This document shows, piece after piece, positions 1 to 9,370 of a DNA stretch of 50,045 nt. The position numbers and the translations under genes are program-made. Source of the stretch: Nemertoderma westbladi. Lineage: Eukaryota; Xenacoelomorpha; Nemertodermatida; Nemertodermatidae. The stretch spans positions 1-50,045 of the forward strand of contig JAUCBJ010008933.1 in assembly GCA_032718475.1 (NCBI GenBank). Reading direction: 5' to 3'. Every line of letters starts with the position of its first letter. Position 1 is the first letter of the stretch. The notes below the pieces were generated by a model. The model saw only the letters and a program-made list of their open reading frames with translations, made no database searches and was not told the DNA's origin.

Positions 1-288
1 TAATATTTACTAGCTAGTTGTAATACCATTCGGATATTTTATCAAATTAATTTGTTATTTTTAGTAATTTACACGCTGCGCTCACTTTAATGCTGTGATT
101 TTTAAAGGGACCTCCATGAAAACGAGGTTTATCCTCATGGAGCTATCCCTAACATTGTATGTCTACAAGATAATCTATATTTTATTTATGAACTATGCAC
201 TATTTCTTTTATTAAATTAAAATATTATAGTCGATTCCAAATTATGCCGGTTTATTAGTGTATTATGTTATGTTTTATATGTCTTACA

Positions 289-1187
289 GGAGCTAATAAA
301 CCAACAGGTTGATGCCATCAATGATGCCGACGACAGCAGGCAATCATCCCAGGCATGGAAATCGATCAATCTGCTTACTGGGCGGAAAAGCCAACCAACC
401 ACCAAGGTTAAGGCTGAATCACCAGCCGATCGCCTCAATGGTTGGAAAGCCCACTTTGAAAAGCTCCTCAATAATGACAGGGTATTGCCTGATAACTTTA
501 TAGAAGTAAAAGTGTCTGAGTCTGTACTCCCAGATATTCCCATTGGCGATATCTCCTTTGCAGAAGTGAAGGCTGCTGCAAAGAGCATTAAGACCAATCG
601 TGCCAGTGGAGTAGATGGTGTTCCCCCTGAGGTCTTTAAAATACCTGAGTGTTTAAAGCTCATCTATCCCATCATAGTAGACATGTACCGAACAACAAGA
701 GTCCCACAAGAAATGAAAACAAATAAGTTGGTGCCAGTTCCCAAGAAGGGCAACCTAACACTCTATGGTTCTTTTCGGGGAATCTCATTGATCTCGATTG
801 CTGCAAAGCTATACAATAGGATTCTATTAAATCGCATCAGGGATCCCATTGAGAGACTGCTCCGTGGAAATCAGAATGGGTTCCGTAAAGGTCGTGGGAC
901 CATGGAGCCCATTTTGGCACTTAGAAGGATAATTGAAGAGTTATCAAAAAAGAAAGACAGGCATCTGGCTGTTATCTTTGTTGACTTCTTCAAGGCCTTT
1001 GATTCAGTCTCTCGCTCACGTATGTTCAGCATACTTTCATTATATGGGATTCCTGATGAAATTATTGCAGCAATCAGATCAGTATACGATGGTTCGACAA
1101 CATTTGTGTCTACTGTGCAATTTTGTTGACAAGCCGGCACAGCATTCTTAAAAATGCAGCTGCAATGCAGCATGCCGATCCTAGTAG
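289..1187 (+). mobile_element. 5'-truncated, internally deleted LINE copy with target duplication
   Basis: A non-LTR retrotransposon fragment flanked by a perfect 13-bp direct repeat TATATGTCTTACA at 276-288 and 1188-1200, which I read as the target site duplication. It ends in a short TAG-type trinucleotide tail. It matches the longer copy at 46661-48284 from position 513 onward. Sequence corresponding to 47265-48208 of that copy (944 bp) is missing, with the junction at about 1116 over a shared GT dinucleotide. The 5' end reaches about 225 bp further upstream than the other copy. Family is not assigned beyond LINE. Confidence 0.9.
290..1129 (+). pseudogene. LINE reverse transcriptase fragment (N-terminal palm region)
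   Basis: Open in one frame from the first codon after the target duplication at 290; the first ATG-independent residues read ELINQQVDAIND. The element is 5'-truncated, so no native start is present. It shows the LINE RT region before the palm (KTNRASGVDGVPPEVF, then LVPVPKKGNL) and the motif A segment FVDFFKAFDS at about 978-1007. The motif B region (QGDTLAPFLF in the sister copy) and the catalytic ADD motif C are absent because of the 944-bp deletion. After STV the reading frame enters the sister copy's C-terminal region in another frame and ends within four residues. It would have coded for an enzyme that copies element RNA at the nicked target; this copy cannot be active. Confidence 0.88.
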
Positions 1188-1200
1188 TATATGTCTTACA

Positions 1201-1568
1201 TTTTATATGGCTTATGTCTGTATGTACAATGTTAATAAAAAAACTTCAATTTCAATAATACTGTAATATGGGCCTAATACTGTAATATCTGAATAGGAGA
1301 ATATAGCAGTATAAAATCTGAAGATCACATCTGTGTATTCCCCCACCAGCCTATTGCTGTATTGGCAGATTGGCCTAAGTACCGATACCGCACCGGTCTC
1401 GGTAGGCCTATAGAAATCTGTTCCTGAAGTAGGCCTACGGTCCAGCGGTCTGCACTGCTAGTCTGGCTACCGGTACTGGCTGACTGGCCTGACGGTACGG
1501 CTGTACGGGGTAGAGTAGCCTTAGGTCCAAAAGGGTATACCTTAGGTCCTGTAGCACAAGTCCCAAAA
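1201..1568. other. No gene seen; AATAAA-bearing flank and GC-rich unique sequence
   Basis: After the target duplication there is a stretch ending in an AATAAAAAAAC run (about 1232), which looks like the polyadenylation end of an older element into which the LINE inserted. Positions 1355-1540 are comparatively GC-rich with repeated TAGGCCTA and ACCGGT words. No coding signal is convincing; the 113-codon open frame on the minus strand has no recognisable features. Confidence 0.5.
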
Positions 1569-1660
1569 AGGTGCCACCCTGCTCCACAGCGAGGGAAATT
1601 CAAATGATTGAATGACATGTAATTTATACTGCAAAGGGCAGAAGGGTGGCAGATCAGATC
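1569..1660. repeat. Dispersed repeat D1, left half (interrupted by the foldback element)
   Basis: The segment beginning GGTGCCACCCTGCTCC and containing AAATTCAAATGATTGAA and GACATGTAATTT reappears in reverse orientation at about 4868-4965. In that copy the repeat continues past GGTGGCAGATCAGATCT into TAAAACGTCTGT and then GATCTGATCTGA. Here the continuation is found only beyond 2896, so the foldback element splits this copy. Confidence 0.7.
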
Positions 1661-1833
1661 TGCCACCTATATTTTGGCGGTAGCGGTAGGCCTAAATTCA
1701 AATCTGTTTTAACATTGAATAGGCCTACATGAATAGAGTACTGGAGTAAGACTAATGTAATTCATTGAATCAGAATAAATTATTTCTTATCGGTTTAATT
1801 CACTCATCCGTTATTGTTGTTGTTTTATCTATT

Positions 1834-2188
1834 CTGGGGCTTCGAGCAGCACGTGAACAACTAAGCTGACTGGTTAACGAGTCTGGGACTTCGAGCAGCA
1901 CGTGAACAACTAAGCTGGCTGGTTAACTAGTCTGGGACTTCGAGCAGCACGTGAACAACTAAGCTGACTGGTTAACTAGTCTGGGACTTCGAGCAGTACG
2001 TGAACAACTAAGCTGACTGGTTAACTATTCTGGGACTTCGAGCAGCACGTGAACAACTAAGCTGGCTGGTTAACTAGTCTGGGACTTCGAGCAGCACGTG
2101 AACAACTAATCTGACTGGTTAACTAGTCTGGGACTTCGAGCAGCACGTGAACAACTAAGCTGACTGGTTAACTAGTCTGGGACTTCGA
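1834..2188. repeat. Left-arm tandem array, 49-bp unit, seven full copies
   Basis: The unit includes CTGGGACTTCGAGCAG, CACGTGAACAACTAAGC and TGGTTAACTAGT and repeats every 49 bp from 1834, ending in a partial copy at 2188. Each unit holds the palindromes CACGTG (one copy degenerate), GTTAAC and in most copies ACTAGT. Units differ by scattered substitutions. Confidence 0.92.
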
Positions 2189-2330
2189 TTTCCATCACAA
2201 ACTGTCCACAGTGTGCTGCATAATGTACGTGGGTATGTACTAAAAGGTCAAGGAGCTAGAGCAGTAGACTTCATACTGTAAACTTCTTACTGCAGTAGTA
2301 CTTACAGTTCTACTGTAATAACAGTTCAGT

Positions 2331-2714
2331 TTAGTTGTTTACGTGCTGCTCGAAGTCCCAGACTAGTTAACCAGTCAGCTTAGTTGTTCACGTATGCTGC
2401 TCGAAGTCCTAGACTAGTTAACCAGTCAGCTTAGTTGTTCACGTGCTACTCGAAGTCTCAGACTAGTTAACCAGTCAGCTTAGTTGTTCACGTGCTGCCC
2501 GAAGTCCCAGACTAGTTAACCAGTCAGCTTAGTCTGTTAGTTGTTCACGTGTGCTGATCGAAGTCCTAGACTAGTTAACCAGTCAGCTTAGTTGTTCACG
2601 TGCTGCCCGAAGTCCCAGACTAGTTAACCAGTCAGCTTAGTTGTTCACGTGCTGCTCGAAGCCCCAGACTAGTTAACTAGTCAGCTTAGTTGTTTACGTG
2701 CTGCTCGAAGCCCC
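2331..2714. repeat. Right-arm tandem array, inverted 49-bp unit, eight copies
   Basis: Reverse complement of the left-arm unit, recognisable by TTCACGTGCTGCTCGAAG, CAGACTAGTTAACCAGTC and AGCTTAGTTG. Eight copies, some lengthened by small insertions, for example GTCTGTTAG near 2530 and CGTATGCTG near 2390. The copy number differs from the left arm, as expected if arrays expand and contract independently. Confidence 0.9.
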
Positions 2715-2896
2715 AAAATAGATAAAACAACAACAATAACGGATGAGTGAGTTAAACCGATAAGAAATAATTTATTCTGATTCAATGAATTACATTTAGT
2801 CTTACTCTATTCTGCTATTCATTTATTCAATGTTAAAACAGATTTGAATTTACCACCAAAATATAGGTGGCAGATCTGATCGAGGTAGAATAAAAC

Positions 2897-3430
2897 GTCT
2901 GTCCTTATCTGATCTGTCTGATCTGACAGCATCTGATCCTATAACCAATCAGGAGAAAGAGATATAATATTTACCTAACTGTCTGTTAGGTAAATAGCCA
3001 ATAGCTGAATAGGGGATCATGTTTCACGTTGCCTGTTTAATGTACTGTATCAGTATCATCATATGACGTAGCAGTACAGGCATACCGGTATGCATCTAAT
3101 GCACAAAGGCATATTATTATATATTAAAAATGCGATATAGGATGAAGGATGGCGCATATGAAAGTTGTGTTTTTGTAAATCTTTCTTGTTAATAGTTATC
3201 ATTATGAAAAGTTAAAGTTAATTATATTAATTATAATTAATATTATTAATTAACTAATGATACTTATTAATACATTACATGTAAAATATTTATTGTTTGT
3301 TTGTTACGCTAAACAGCTAAAGGGAAGGCAGGAAGGGGTATCTCTCTAGGCCTACTCTGTAGTGTGTATATGACGAAACACTTAACATGCCCCATATTGC
3401 CAGCTGATACAGTGGAGTTTATACTCAGAC
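2897..3430. other. Right half of repeat D1, then AT-rich sequence without genes
   Basis: 2890-2945 contains AATAAAACGTCTGTCCTT followed by repeated GATCTGATCTG words, the continuation of repeat D1 beyond the foldback insertion. The rest is AT-rich, with a dense run of TTAATTA words at 3215-3260. No coding region is supported. Confidence 0.55.
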
Positions 3431-3431
3431 G

Positions 3432-3692
3432 ATGAAGGAATATGGGAAGGTGGATGGGAATGTGGGAATTAATAAACGCTGTTGTTACCTTCCAATTGAA
3501 GGAAAAGAGCAGGTTACAGCGGCTGTAATTTCTAACCAAAACAATAAACGACGTTTTACCTACAAATTGAGGGAAAGGAGCTGGTTGCCGAGACAGGGTT
3601 TTCTAACCAAAACAATAAAGGATTTTGTTACCTACCAATTAAGGGAAAGGAGAATATGTTACCATGGCGGCTTGTTTACACCCACCTTCTGA
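3432..3692. repeat. Three degenerate copies of an AACCAAAACAATAAA-containing repeat
   Basis: AACCAAAACAATAAA occurs at about 3535 and 3607, each followed by ACCTACAAATTGAGGGAAAGG or a variant; a related block begins near 3470. The motif reappears at about 4250 and in reverse near 5795. The 86-codon open frame across it is best seen as a by-product of the repeat. Confidence 0.55.
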
Positions 3693-3849
3693 CTAACCGT
3701 CCGACTGACTGATCAATAGATCATCCCCCTCAAAAAATAATAGATCATCCCCCTCAAAAAATAAAGGATATCGCGCACGCGCATAAAACACTTATAAATT
3801 TAATAAAAAATATCGACCAATAAAAAATCGACCGAAAAGTGAAATCCTG

Positions 3850-4115
3850 GTTCCACCTTGGTGTAGTGGTTGCATTGATTTCACATCTCCCGTAGGTCGT
3901 GGGTTCGATCCTCACATGGGCCAGGGCAGTTTTTGTTTCGGCACAAATGCTTTGAAGGGACCAGCCAGGGCGCATTTCTGCCTTGCATCCTTAAGTGGTA
4001 GCTAAATGAGTACTGGAGTTTCCTCTGGGGAGTAAAGTTCTGGGGGGACCGCACTGGAAATAAGTCGTCAGACTTTGTGCGTAATCCCTGGCCTAGTGGC
4101 CGAAGAAAATTTACT
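3850..4115 (+). mobile_element. tRNA-derived SINE, full head and body
   Basis: The 5' part resembles a tRNA gene with an A-box-like TGGTGTAGTGGTTGCA at about 3859 and a B-box GGTCGTGGGTTCGATCC at 3895-3911. The body continues through CTTGCATCCTTAAGTGGTAG and GTACTGGAGTTTCCTC and ends near AATTTACTTACTTTAC. It would be transcribed by RNA polymerase III and moved by a LINE. The head and body up to about GAGTACTGGA are shared with the inverted copy at 4632-4806. The tRNA of origin and any conserved core family are not determined. Confidence 0.8.
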
Positions 4116-4127
4116 TACTTTACTTTT

Positions 4128-4158
4128 TTTGGTATTCTTTACATGGGTGAAGAATACC
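4128..4158. repeat. Short hairpin with 9-bp arms
   Basis: GGTATTCTT and AAGAATACC pair across a short loop. The same words form a second, larger inverted repeat nearby (4195-4214 with 4394-4413). Confidence 0.6.
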
Positions 4159-4194
4159 AGACTTTATGCCGTTATATTTCACTTTCCAGTTACC

Positions 4195-4413
4195 CCCATG
4201 TGAAGAATACCAGGTTTTCACCAAAACACAGGTTACAGAATGGTTGAATATAACCAAAACAATAAACGAATTAGTATATTTACAGGTTATAAGACATAAA
4301 TAAGCTCTATAATACACTCAATAAAGATAAATTAAAAAAGAATTAAAATCTTCATATATAAAATTCCAGTAAAAGTCGACTGAAAAGTGAAATCCTGGTA
4401 TTCTTCACATGGG
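4195..4413. repeat. Segment bounded by a perfect 20-bp inverted repeat
   Basis: 4195-4214 is the exact reverse complement of CCTGGTATTCTTCACATGGG at 4394-4413. Between them lie about 180 bp of AT-rich sequence with an AACCAAAACAATAAACGA motif. A further copy of GGTATTCTTCACATGGGC follows directly at 4415. This could be a small MITE-like element, but no target duplication is clear. Confidence 0.6.
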
Positions 4414-4631
4414 CGGTATTCTTCACATGGGCCGGCACCAAAATTTGGCACCAGCCGCTAAAGACAAATTTAAGTTTTCTAGCTTATTTTATTTGAATTC
4501 ATTTTAGTTAGTTTCAGTTAGTCTTTTAGTTATTATCGTTAGTTTCAGAACGGGAGGTGTTATATTGAACCCACCCCCCCCCGGGGGTTTAAGTGGAATA
4601 CCGGGGAAACTTCACATGCTGACATAAGCAG
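4414..4631. other. No gene; simple-sequence patches
   Basis: AT-rich sequence with repeated GTTAGTTTCAG words (4505-4545) and a C-run followed by a G-run near 4570-4587. No coding or RNA feature seen. Confidence 0.5.
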
Positions 4632-4806
4632 AAAGTCCAGTACTCATTTAGCTACCATTTAAGGATGCAAGGCAGGGATGCCTCGCTAAACCCTTCAAAA
4701 CATTTGTGCCGAAACGAAAACTACCTTGGCCGCCACGCCGGGGTTGAACCCACAACCTCCGAGATATGTGAATTCAATATAACCACTACACCAAGGTGCG
4801 CTCTGA
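4632..4806 (-). mobile_element. tRNA-derived SINE, inverted copy lacking its 3' body
   Basis: Read on the minus strand it begins CACCTTGGTGTAGTGGTTAT (A-box-like), then GGTTGTGGGTTCAACCCC (B-box-like) and the shared body down to GAGTACTGGACTTTCTG. The part after that in the copy at 3850-4115 is missing, so this one is 3'-truncated. Sequence divergence from the first copy is visible throughout. Confidence 0.78.
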
Positions 4807-4965
4807 ACCAAGGTGGAACAAGTGTCAGATACCGTCAGATCAGATCAGATAACGACAGACGTTTTAGCCATCCTAGATCTGATCTGCCACCATTTCTAGT
4901 ACAAATTACATGTCTTTCAATCATTTGAATTTCCCGCGCTATGGAGTAGGGTGCCAGACTGGAAT
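4807..4965 (-). repeat. Dispersed repeat D1, uninterrupted inverted copy
   Basis: On the minus strand: GGCACCCTACTCC, AAATTCAAATGATTGAA, GACATGTAATTT, GGTGGCAGATCAGATCT, then TAAAACGTCTGT and alternating GATCTGATCTGA. This copy shows the empty site of the foldback insertion at 1652-2896. Confidence 0.7.
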
Positions 4966-5602
4966 CTCTATGTTCAGCACGCCGGAGGTGCGCCGGGCGT
5001 AAAATAATTTGCGCCAACCGACACTAAATTTACACCTACCACAAAAATATGTCCCTAGCACATATAAAATGCGCGCCAACAAAGAAAGTTTAAAAACTAA
5101 TATTAATTACCTTATATCGTATTGAATTGAATTGAGTTTACGCTTTATAGTAAATAAGATATTTAGTACAGTAGTAGATATACCAGTATACAAGATTACA
5201 AGAATACAAATTGTAGGCTACACTTCCCAACAAATTACTATAAAAATACCAACAATAACCAGTATACAAGGATACAAATTGCAACAAATTACAGTATACC
5301 TGGTATACTGTACCTGTACGTACACTTAAACAATAACAAAGTGAGAAATAACAGTTGTAAGAGTTTTAACAAATTACTAGAAAAATACCAACAATAATAA
5401 CATGGTAACTGGTTGAGTTTGAGTTAAATTGAGAATACATAGCTATGGACACTTCCCAGATTGAGAGTCTAGTTGGTCAACAACCTTACTAATTTCTACG
5501 CCAGCACTTGCTTATATGCCTCGGCTGCGCCGAGGCATTAGTTTCTGCGCTGGTGTTTGCCAGAGATCTCCCTGAAAGTGCCGAGAGATTCCAGTCTGGG
5601 CA
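4949..5602. repeat. Segment flanked by a 16-bp inverted repeat
   Basis: CCAGACTGGAATCTCT near 4953-4968 is the exact reverse complement of AGAGATTCCAGTCTGG near 5583-5598. The enclosed ~620 bp are AT-rich with repeated ACAAATTACTA and ATACCAACAATAA words at 5220-5400. Possibly a small foldback or a pair of D1-type ends. No ORF of note. Confidence 0.5.
5516..5538. repeat. Perfect 10-bp hairpin
   Basis: ATGCCTCGGC and GCCGAGGCAT pair around the 3-nt loop TGC. It stands out as a GC-rich palindrome in AT-rich surroundings. No promoter or gene adjoins it. Confidence 0.75.
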
Positions 5603-5629
5603 GGGTGGCACCTTTTAGGGATTTGTGTC

Positions 5630-5705
5630 CTGTAGCGTTAGATCCCGTAGCTTTAGGTCCTGTAGCATTAGGTCCTGTAGCTTTACGTCCTGGCAGCCTG
5701 GTGCT
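5630..5705. repeat. Short minisatellite of TTAGGTCCTGTAGC units
   Basis: About four degenerate copies of a ~17-bp unit (GTCCTGTAGCGTTAG, TCCCGTAGCTTTAG, GTCCTGTAGCATTAG, GTCCTGTAGCTTTAC). The word TTAGGTCCTGTAGC also occurs at about 1541, on the edge of the other D1 copy. Confidence 0.7.
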
Positions 5706-6352
5706 GGTGCATTAAATCATGTAGTATTAGGTCCTATAGTATATATCTAACTGTTGATTCTCTATTAATCTATTCTACAATATCCCTAACTCTCGTTTAT
5801 TGTTTTGGTTCCTTTCAACTCGCCTCTGTAACCTGCTCCTTTACTAACCTAACCTGCCCGCTTTTGGATGCAGACTGGACCTACTGACCTAATGGCAAGG
5901 CCCTAACGCGACCAGTTGACCTAACGCCACTGGCCACGGACCTAATTCTACCAGGACCTTTATTATTATTATTATTATTATTACACCCACAGTCAAAAAT
6001 TGCACATATGAAATTTATTTCAAATAAAATAGATCATTAGATAAAAATATATACAGTAAGTAGTGGGGGAGGAGACTAACCAGGCCCGTGCACTTACGGT
6101 TAGCCATTCCATTATTTAAGTTAATTAATTTGTATACTAATCGTTATAAGTACATATGTAAAAGTAACTAAAAAGTATTAAATAATTCAACGTTTCCCTG
6201 ATAAAAATATTTTTCTAAAAAATATTGTTAAAGATATTTTTCTACTGCCCGTACTGAAATTGATATATTAACAATAAATGGTATTATATAATAACATGAG
6301 TTATGCCAAAAATAATCCAATTATTATAAAAATCTGTTAAAACTGCAGTATT

Positions 6353-6806
6353 TTAAAAGTCTACATCCCGTGCTAAAATATTACTAAAAATATTAATGTT
6401 TGGGGCTGATGCAGCATTAGAAGGTAGGTCGTTCCACATACTGACTATCCTATTACAAAAATATTTCTGACAAATTTGTAGGCGGCAAAAATTGTGTTGC
6501 AATTTATATTGGTGACCTCTAAGACCCCTTCGTGAAGCAAAGCTAAAAAAATCATCAAAATTCATTTGCACTGCACCGGTGATTAGGCCCTATAGAGTAA
6601 ACCTGTTTTAAATCAAACAAATGACGTCTAACTTCGAGCGGTTGTAAGTTTAAGTACTCAAGTCTATCTAAATAAGGCACCATGGTTAATTTACATCTAA
6701 AAAATAATCTGCGTGTAAAATATCTCTGTACGTGTTCGATCAGATCTATATGTCCTTTGGTAAAAGGAGACCAAATCACTGTACAATATTCCAATAAGGG
6801 ACGCAC
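6353..6806 (-). pseudogene. LINE ORF2 C-terminal region, two overlapping frames
   Basis: Continuation of the RT ORF after a frameshift. The first part has MRPLLEYCTVIW, then VQRYFTRRLFFRC and LNLQPLEVRRHLFDL. After a second frameshift near 6560 come FASRRGLRGHQYKL and NRIVSMWNDLPSN, ending in a stop at 6353. These are the usual C-terminal landmarks of CR1/L2-like ORF2. The equivalent positions can be found in the plus-strand relative at 13331-13764. Confidence 0.85.
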
Positions 6807-6813
6807 GTAAGAT

Positions 6814-7552
6814 TTATAAGCACAAATTAGTTGATTTCAGAGCACGCTCATGGCAATGTTTATTAAATTTAAAATCAGAAGAAATCGTAACTCCCAGATC
6901 CTTACAATCATCCTCTGCTTTAACAAGTTTACTATCTAGAAAATATTGCTGTTGAGGGTTATTGTAACCTAAATAGAGCACTATACATTTGTGTGGAGCG
7001 ATATTAAACTGCCATTTATTAGACCATTCTGTGATTTTGTACAGGGACTGTGATATCAGTAAGTGGTCGCTGGATGGCGCATATATTTTGACGTCGTCCG
7101 CAAATAGTTTACACGATAACCCTAAATTAAAAATATCCGGTAAATCGTTAATAAAAAGCACAAATAAAATTGGACCTAGTACGCTACCTTGTATGGTGCC
7201 CGACGTAACTGGACTATAATCCGAGAAACTACTACCAACTAAAATACGTTGTGATCTATATGCGAGAAAAGCCTTTAACCAATAAAATAAGTCACCTACT
7301 ATACCGTAAGAAGAAAGTTTACATAAAAGTTTTTGGTGCACAACAGAATCAAATGCTTTCGCAAAGTCTATGTAGATTACATCAACAGTGCACTTTCTAT
7401 CTAATAATTTAATCCAATCCTTTGTACATTCTAATAGCTGGGTACATGTAGACTTATTTTTTAAGAAGCCATGTTGGGCCTTATTAATTAATTTGTTAGT
7501 AAATAAGTAATCACACAAATCTTGTTTAATACACTGCTCCATAATTTTACAC
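6814..7552 (-). pseudogene. LINE reverse transcriptase, palm domain
   Basis: The recognisable RT portion begins at CKIMEQCIKQ; the open frame upstream of that (to 7722) translates GC-rich unrelated flank and should not be counted. Visible motifs are QHGFLKNKST, motif A YIDFAKAFDSV, motif B GTIQGSVLGPILF and the catalytic motif C LFADDVKIY, followed by WSNKWQFNIAPHKC and DLGVTIS of the thumb. The three catalytic aspartates are therefore kept. The frame is lost shortly after CHERALKS, where the next part continues in another frame at 6806. Role: reverse transcription at the target site. Copy is dead because of truncation and the frameshift. Confidence 0.88.
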
Positions 7553-8257
7553 GCAATACAACCTAACACACCATAACCCAGTACGGTACCTCCGGCTCCG
7601 GCCAGCCGGCCCGGTGTAGCACAGCACATCTCTGCACCAGTTCCAGATCCCGGCGCAAGTTGCAGCGTTGTCAGTTGTAAACCTGCGCTGCCCGAGCAGC
7701 CAAACGAACAGCCTACCGGCAACCGGTAGGCCTACTGGCACCCTACTGAGATTGAGGCTCTACTATCAGTCTATCACTTTTACGTACCAATCTTCCAATG
7801 GATGTTAAGGTTAAGTGTACCCAGTACCATACAGCCATGTACAATACATACTGACATACATATGTTTTTATATTTTACTTGCATACATTTTATCCACCTG
7901 TAAGTATAATTTTATATATCTAACTGTCTAATTATAACTTCTTATTAGGCTGTTAGGTATTTGTACCGCGTGTACTGTACTAGGTGGTATTCCCCCTGTT
8001 CAGCTGTTTATATTTTATTGTTTAAAATTAAACCGAGTGTCTTAAATACTGAAATAATACTGAAAACATTAGTGACAGCCCTAACAGATATAACAGTAAT
8101 TAATCATCCAATCGTAGCTCACTTGTTGCACTAATGGCAATATGGCTCCGCCCTCCCGTCAACCTTCATCTATATTTAACTTTATTACAGTCTAATCCCA
8201 TAATCTATGATATACCTGCGATACCGATTTGTTTTAAAATATATTTTGTTCGATCAT
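7553..8257. other. No gene seen
   Basis: 7560-7745 is GC-rich with GGCCGG and CCGGTAGGCC words; the rest is AT-rich. No coding region, RNA gene or repeat structure is convincing. Confidence 0.5.
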
Positions 8258-8305
8258 TGGATGCACCCCGCCTGCGTCGGCAAATATAGAGACGCATATA
8301 CACTA

Positions 8306-9370
8306 TAGATAGATAGATAGATAGATTTATTTATACATTATGTAAAAACAATAACAAATACACCAAACAATGTACCGGTTTAAAGGTATTGTCCAACATA
8401 ACATATAGGATTACCCCTAAAGCTTTGCAGCTTATTTCCAAGGGGGTCCTTTATGTTACTTGGTTACAAATACAATATTACACTACGCTAACCTAAAACC
8501 AATATAAAACGTAATTACACTATGTACATGTACAACTTTACCGAGAGCGTGACAATGCCCGACTCAACGATAAAGATGTAATGTACAGAACAATTTATTA
8601 TAAAACGTAATTACAGTATAAATAGTAAATAATTAATAAACTAATAACTTACTGTAGGACTATTGTACCTATTTTTACATTGCACACGGAGATGAGATTT
8701 AACTGCAGATTTAAAAGAATGTTGATTATTTAGGTTTTTAATTTCATTTGGCAGAGCGTTCCAATTTTTTATGCCGTTAAAAAAGAAAGTATCAGATTCA
8801 AAGGATTTACAATTCGGGAGGTAAAAGTTTGAAGCACTAGCTCTGGTACTGTAAGAGTGTGTATCGCGTACTCTGTTGAATTTTTGTTTTAGGTAATTGG
8901 GACATTTACCATTATACACTTTATGCACATGGTTAAGGCGTAGCTGCTTAACTCTACTATCTAAGTTAAGTAGTCCAGATTCAGAAAAGTCATCTGGAGT
9001 TAGGTGGTGCCTAGGTTTGTAGTCTTTAATAAATCGTACTACTTTATTCTGAGCTACTTGTAATTTACATTTAAGCTGTTTGGTTAAGCCTTCATACCAA
9101 GAAGAGCACGCATAGTCCATGTGACACTGTATTAAAGAAGAGCAAAGTAACTTGCGGGAGTCGGTGTTCAAACTATTTTTATTTCTGTATAGAAACCTAA
9201 GCCTACTGTTAACTTTCGAGAAAATATTTTTCACTGTACTTTCTCCTGATAAGCAGTTATCCAATGTGGCGCCTAAATATTTAACTTCCTTTTTATTTTC
9301 AATCTTATGTCCATTACTAGTGACTTCAAACTTAGTTACCTTCTTTAACTTTCTTTTGGAACCAAACTCT
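8306..9370 (-). mobile_element. 5'-truncated LINE with GATA-type tail, minus strand
   Basis: On the minus strand the copy starts near 9370 inside the RT thumb region and ends in an ATCT tetranucleotide run (8306-8326 on the plus strand reads as GATA units). Both flanks match a repeated segment whose second, uninterrupted copy lies at 10292-10420, so the insertion point can be read directly. The tail type differs from the TAA-tailed LINE family. Confidence 0.82.
8641..9370 (-). pseudogene. LINE ORF2 C-terminal fragment
   Basis: An open frame of about 240 codons with no stops, beginning in element sequence at FGSKRKLKKV. The first ~11 residues of the longer open frame (to 9402) come from the flanking repeat. 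Landmarks: VKYLGATLDNCLSGE, SRLRFLYRNKN, LIQCHMDYACSSWYEG, QVAQNKVVRFI, LRLNHVHKVYNG and FFFNGIKNWNALPNEIKN. These are the post-RT landmarks of jockey/CR1-superfamily ORF2 proteins. The RT catalytic motifs lie upstream and were lost by 5' truncation. It is an unusually well-preserved C-terminus, suggesting a relatively recent insertion. Confidence 0.82.

Larger units (their letters stand above)
1652..2896. mobile_element. Foldback (long inverted-repeat) element with tandem repeats in both arms
   Basis: Two long inverted arms, about 1652-2188 and 2331-2896, flank a spacer of about 140 bp. The outer parts pair: GATCAGATCTGCCACC, TATATTTTGG, CAAATCTGTTTTAACATTGA, AATTCATTGAATCAG and CTCATCCGTTATTGTTG on the left all recur as reverse complements on the right. 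The inner parts are arrays of a 49-bp unit. No ORF for a transposase is present, so it is non-autonomous. Drosophila FB and Galileo elements have the same architecture; whether this belongs to either superfamily is not known. Confidence 0.85.
5962..7552 (-). mobile_element. 5'-truncated CR1/L2-like LINE, minus strand
   Basis: Read on the minus strand, the element enters inside the RT domain near 7552, runs through RT motifs A, B and C, a frameshifted C-terminal part and an AT-rich 3' region, and ends in a TAA trinucleotide array at about 5962-5982. The same family is seen at 11700-14110 (+) and 24421-25095 (-), which end in the same type of array. Such microsatellite tails are usual for CR1/L2-type elements. 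Confidence 0.85.

Noticed and set aside
1111-1120. The 944-bp gap between the two LINE copies as a spliced intron
   Set aside because: With every placement allowed by the shared GT, the missing stretch does not end in AG, so it does not fit a canonical intron.
1325-1666. 113-codon minus-strand frame as a gene
   Set aside because: It covers the dispersed D1 repeat and a unique GC-rich patch; no domain, no supporting context.
3432-3692. 86-codon frame as a small gene
   Set aside because: It consists of degenerate copies of a dispersed repeat also found near 4250 and 5795.
7553-7722. N-terminal extension of the minus-strand LINE RT frame
   Set aside because: The residues upstream of CKIMEQ translate GC-rich flank rich in CCGGCC words with no similarity to the family; the LINE is truncated near 7552.
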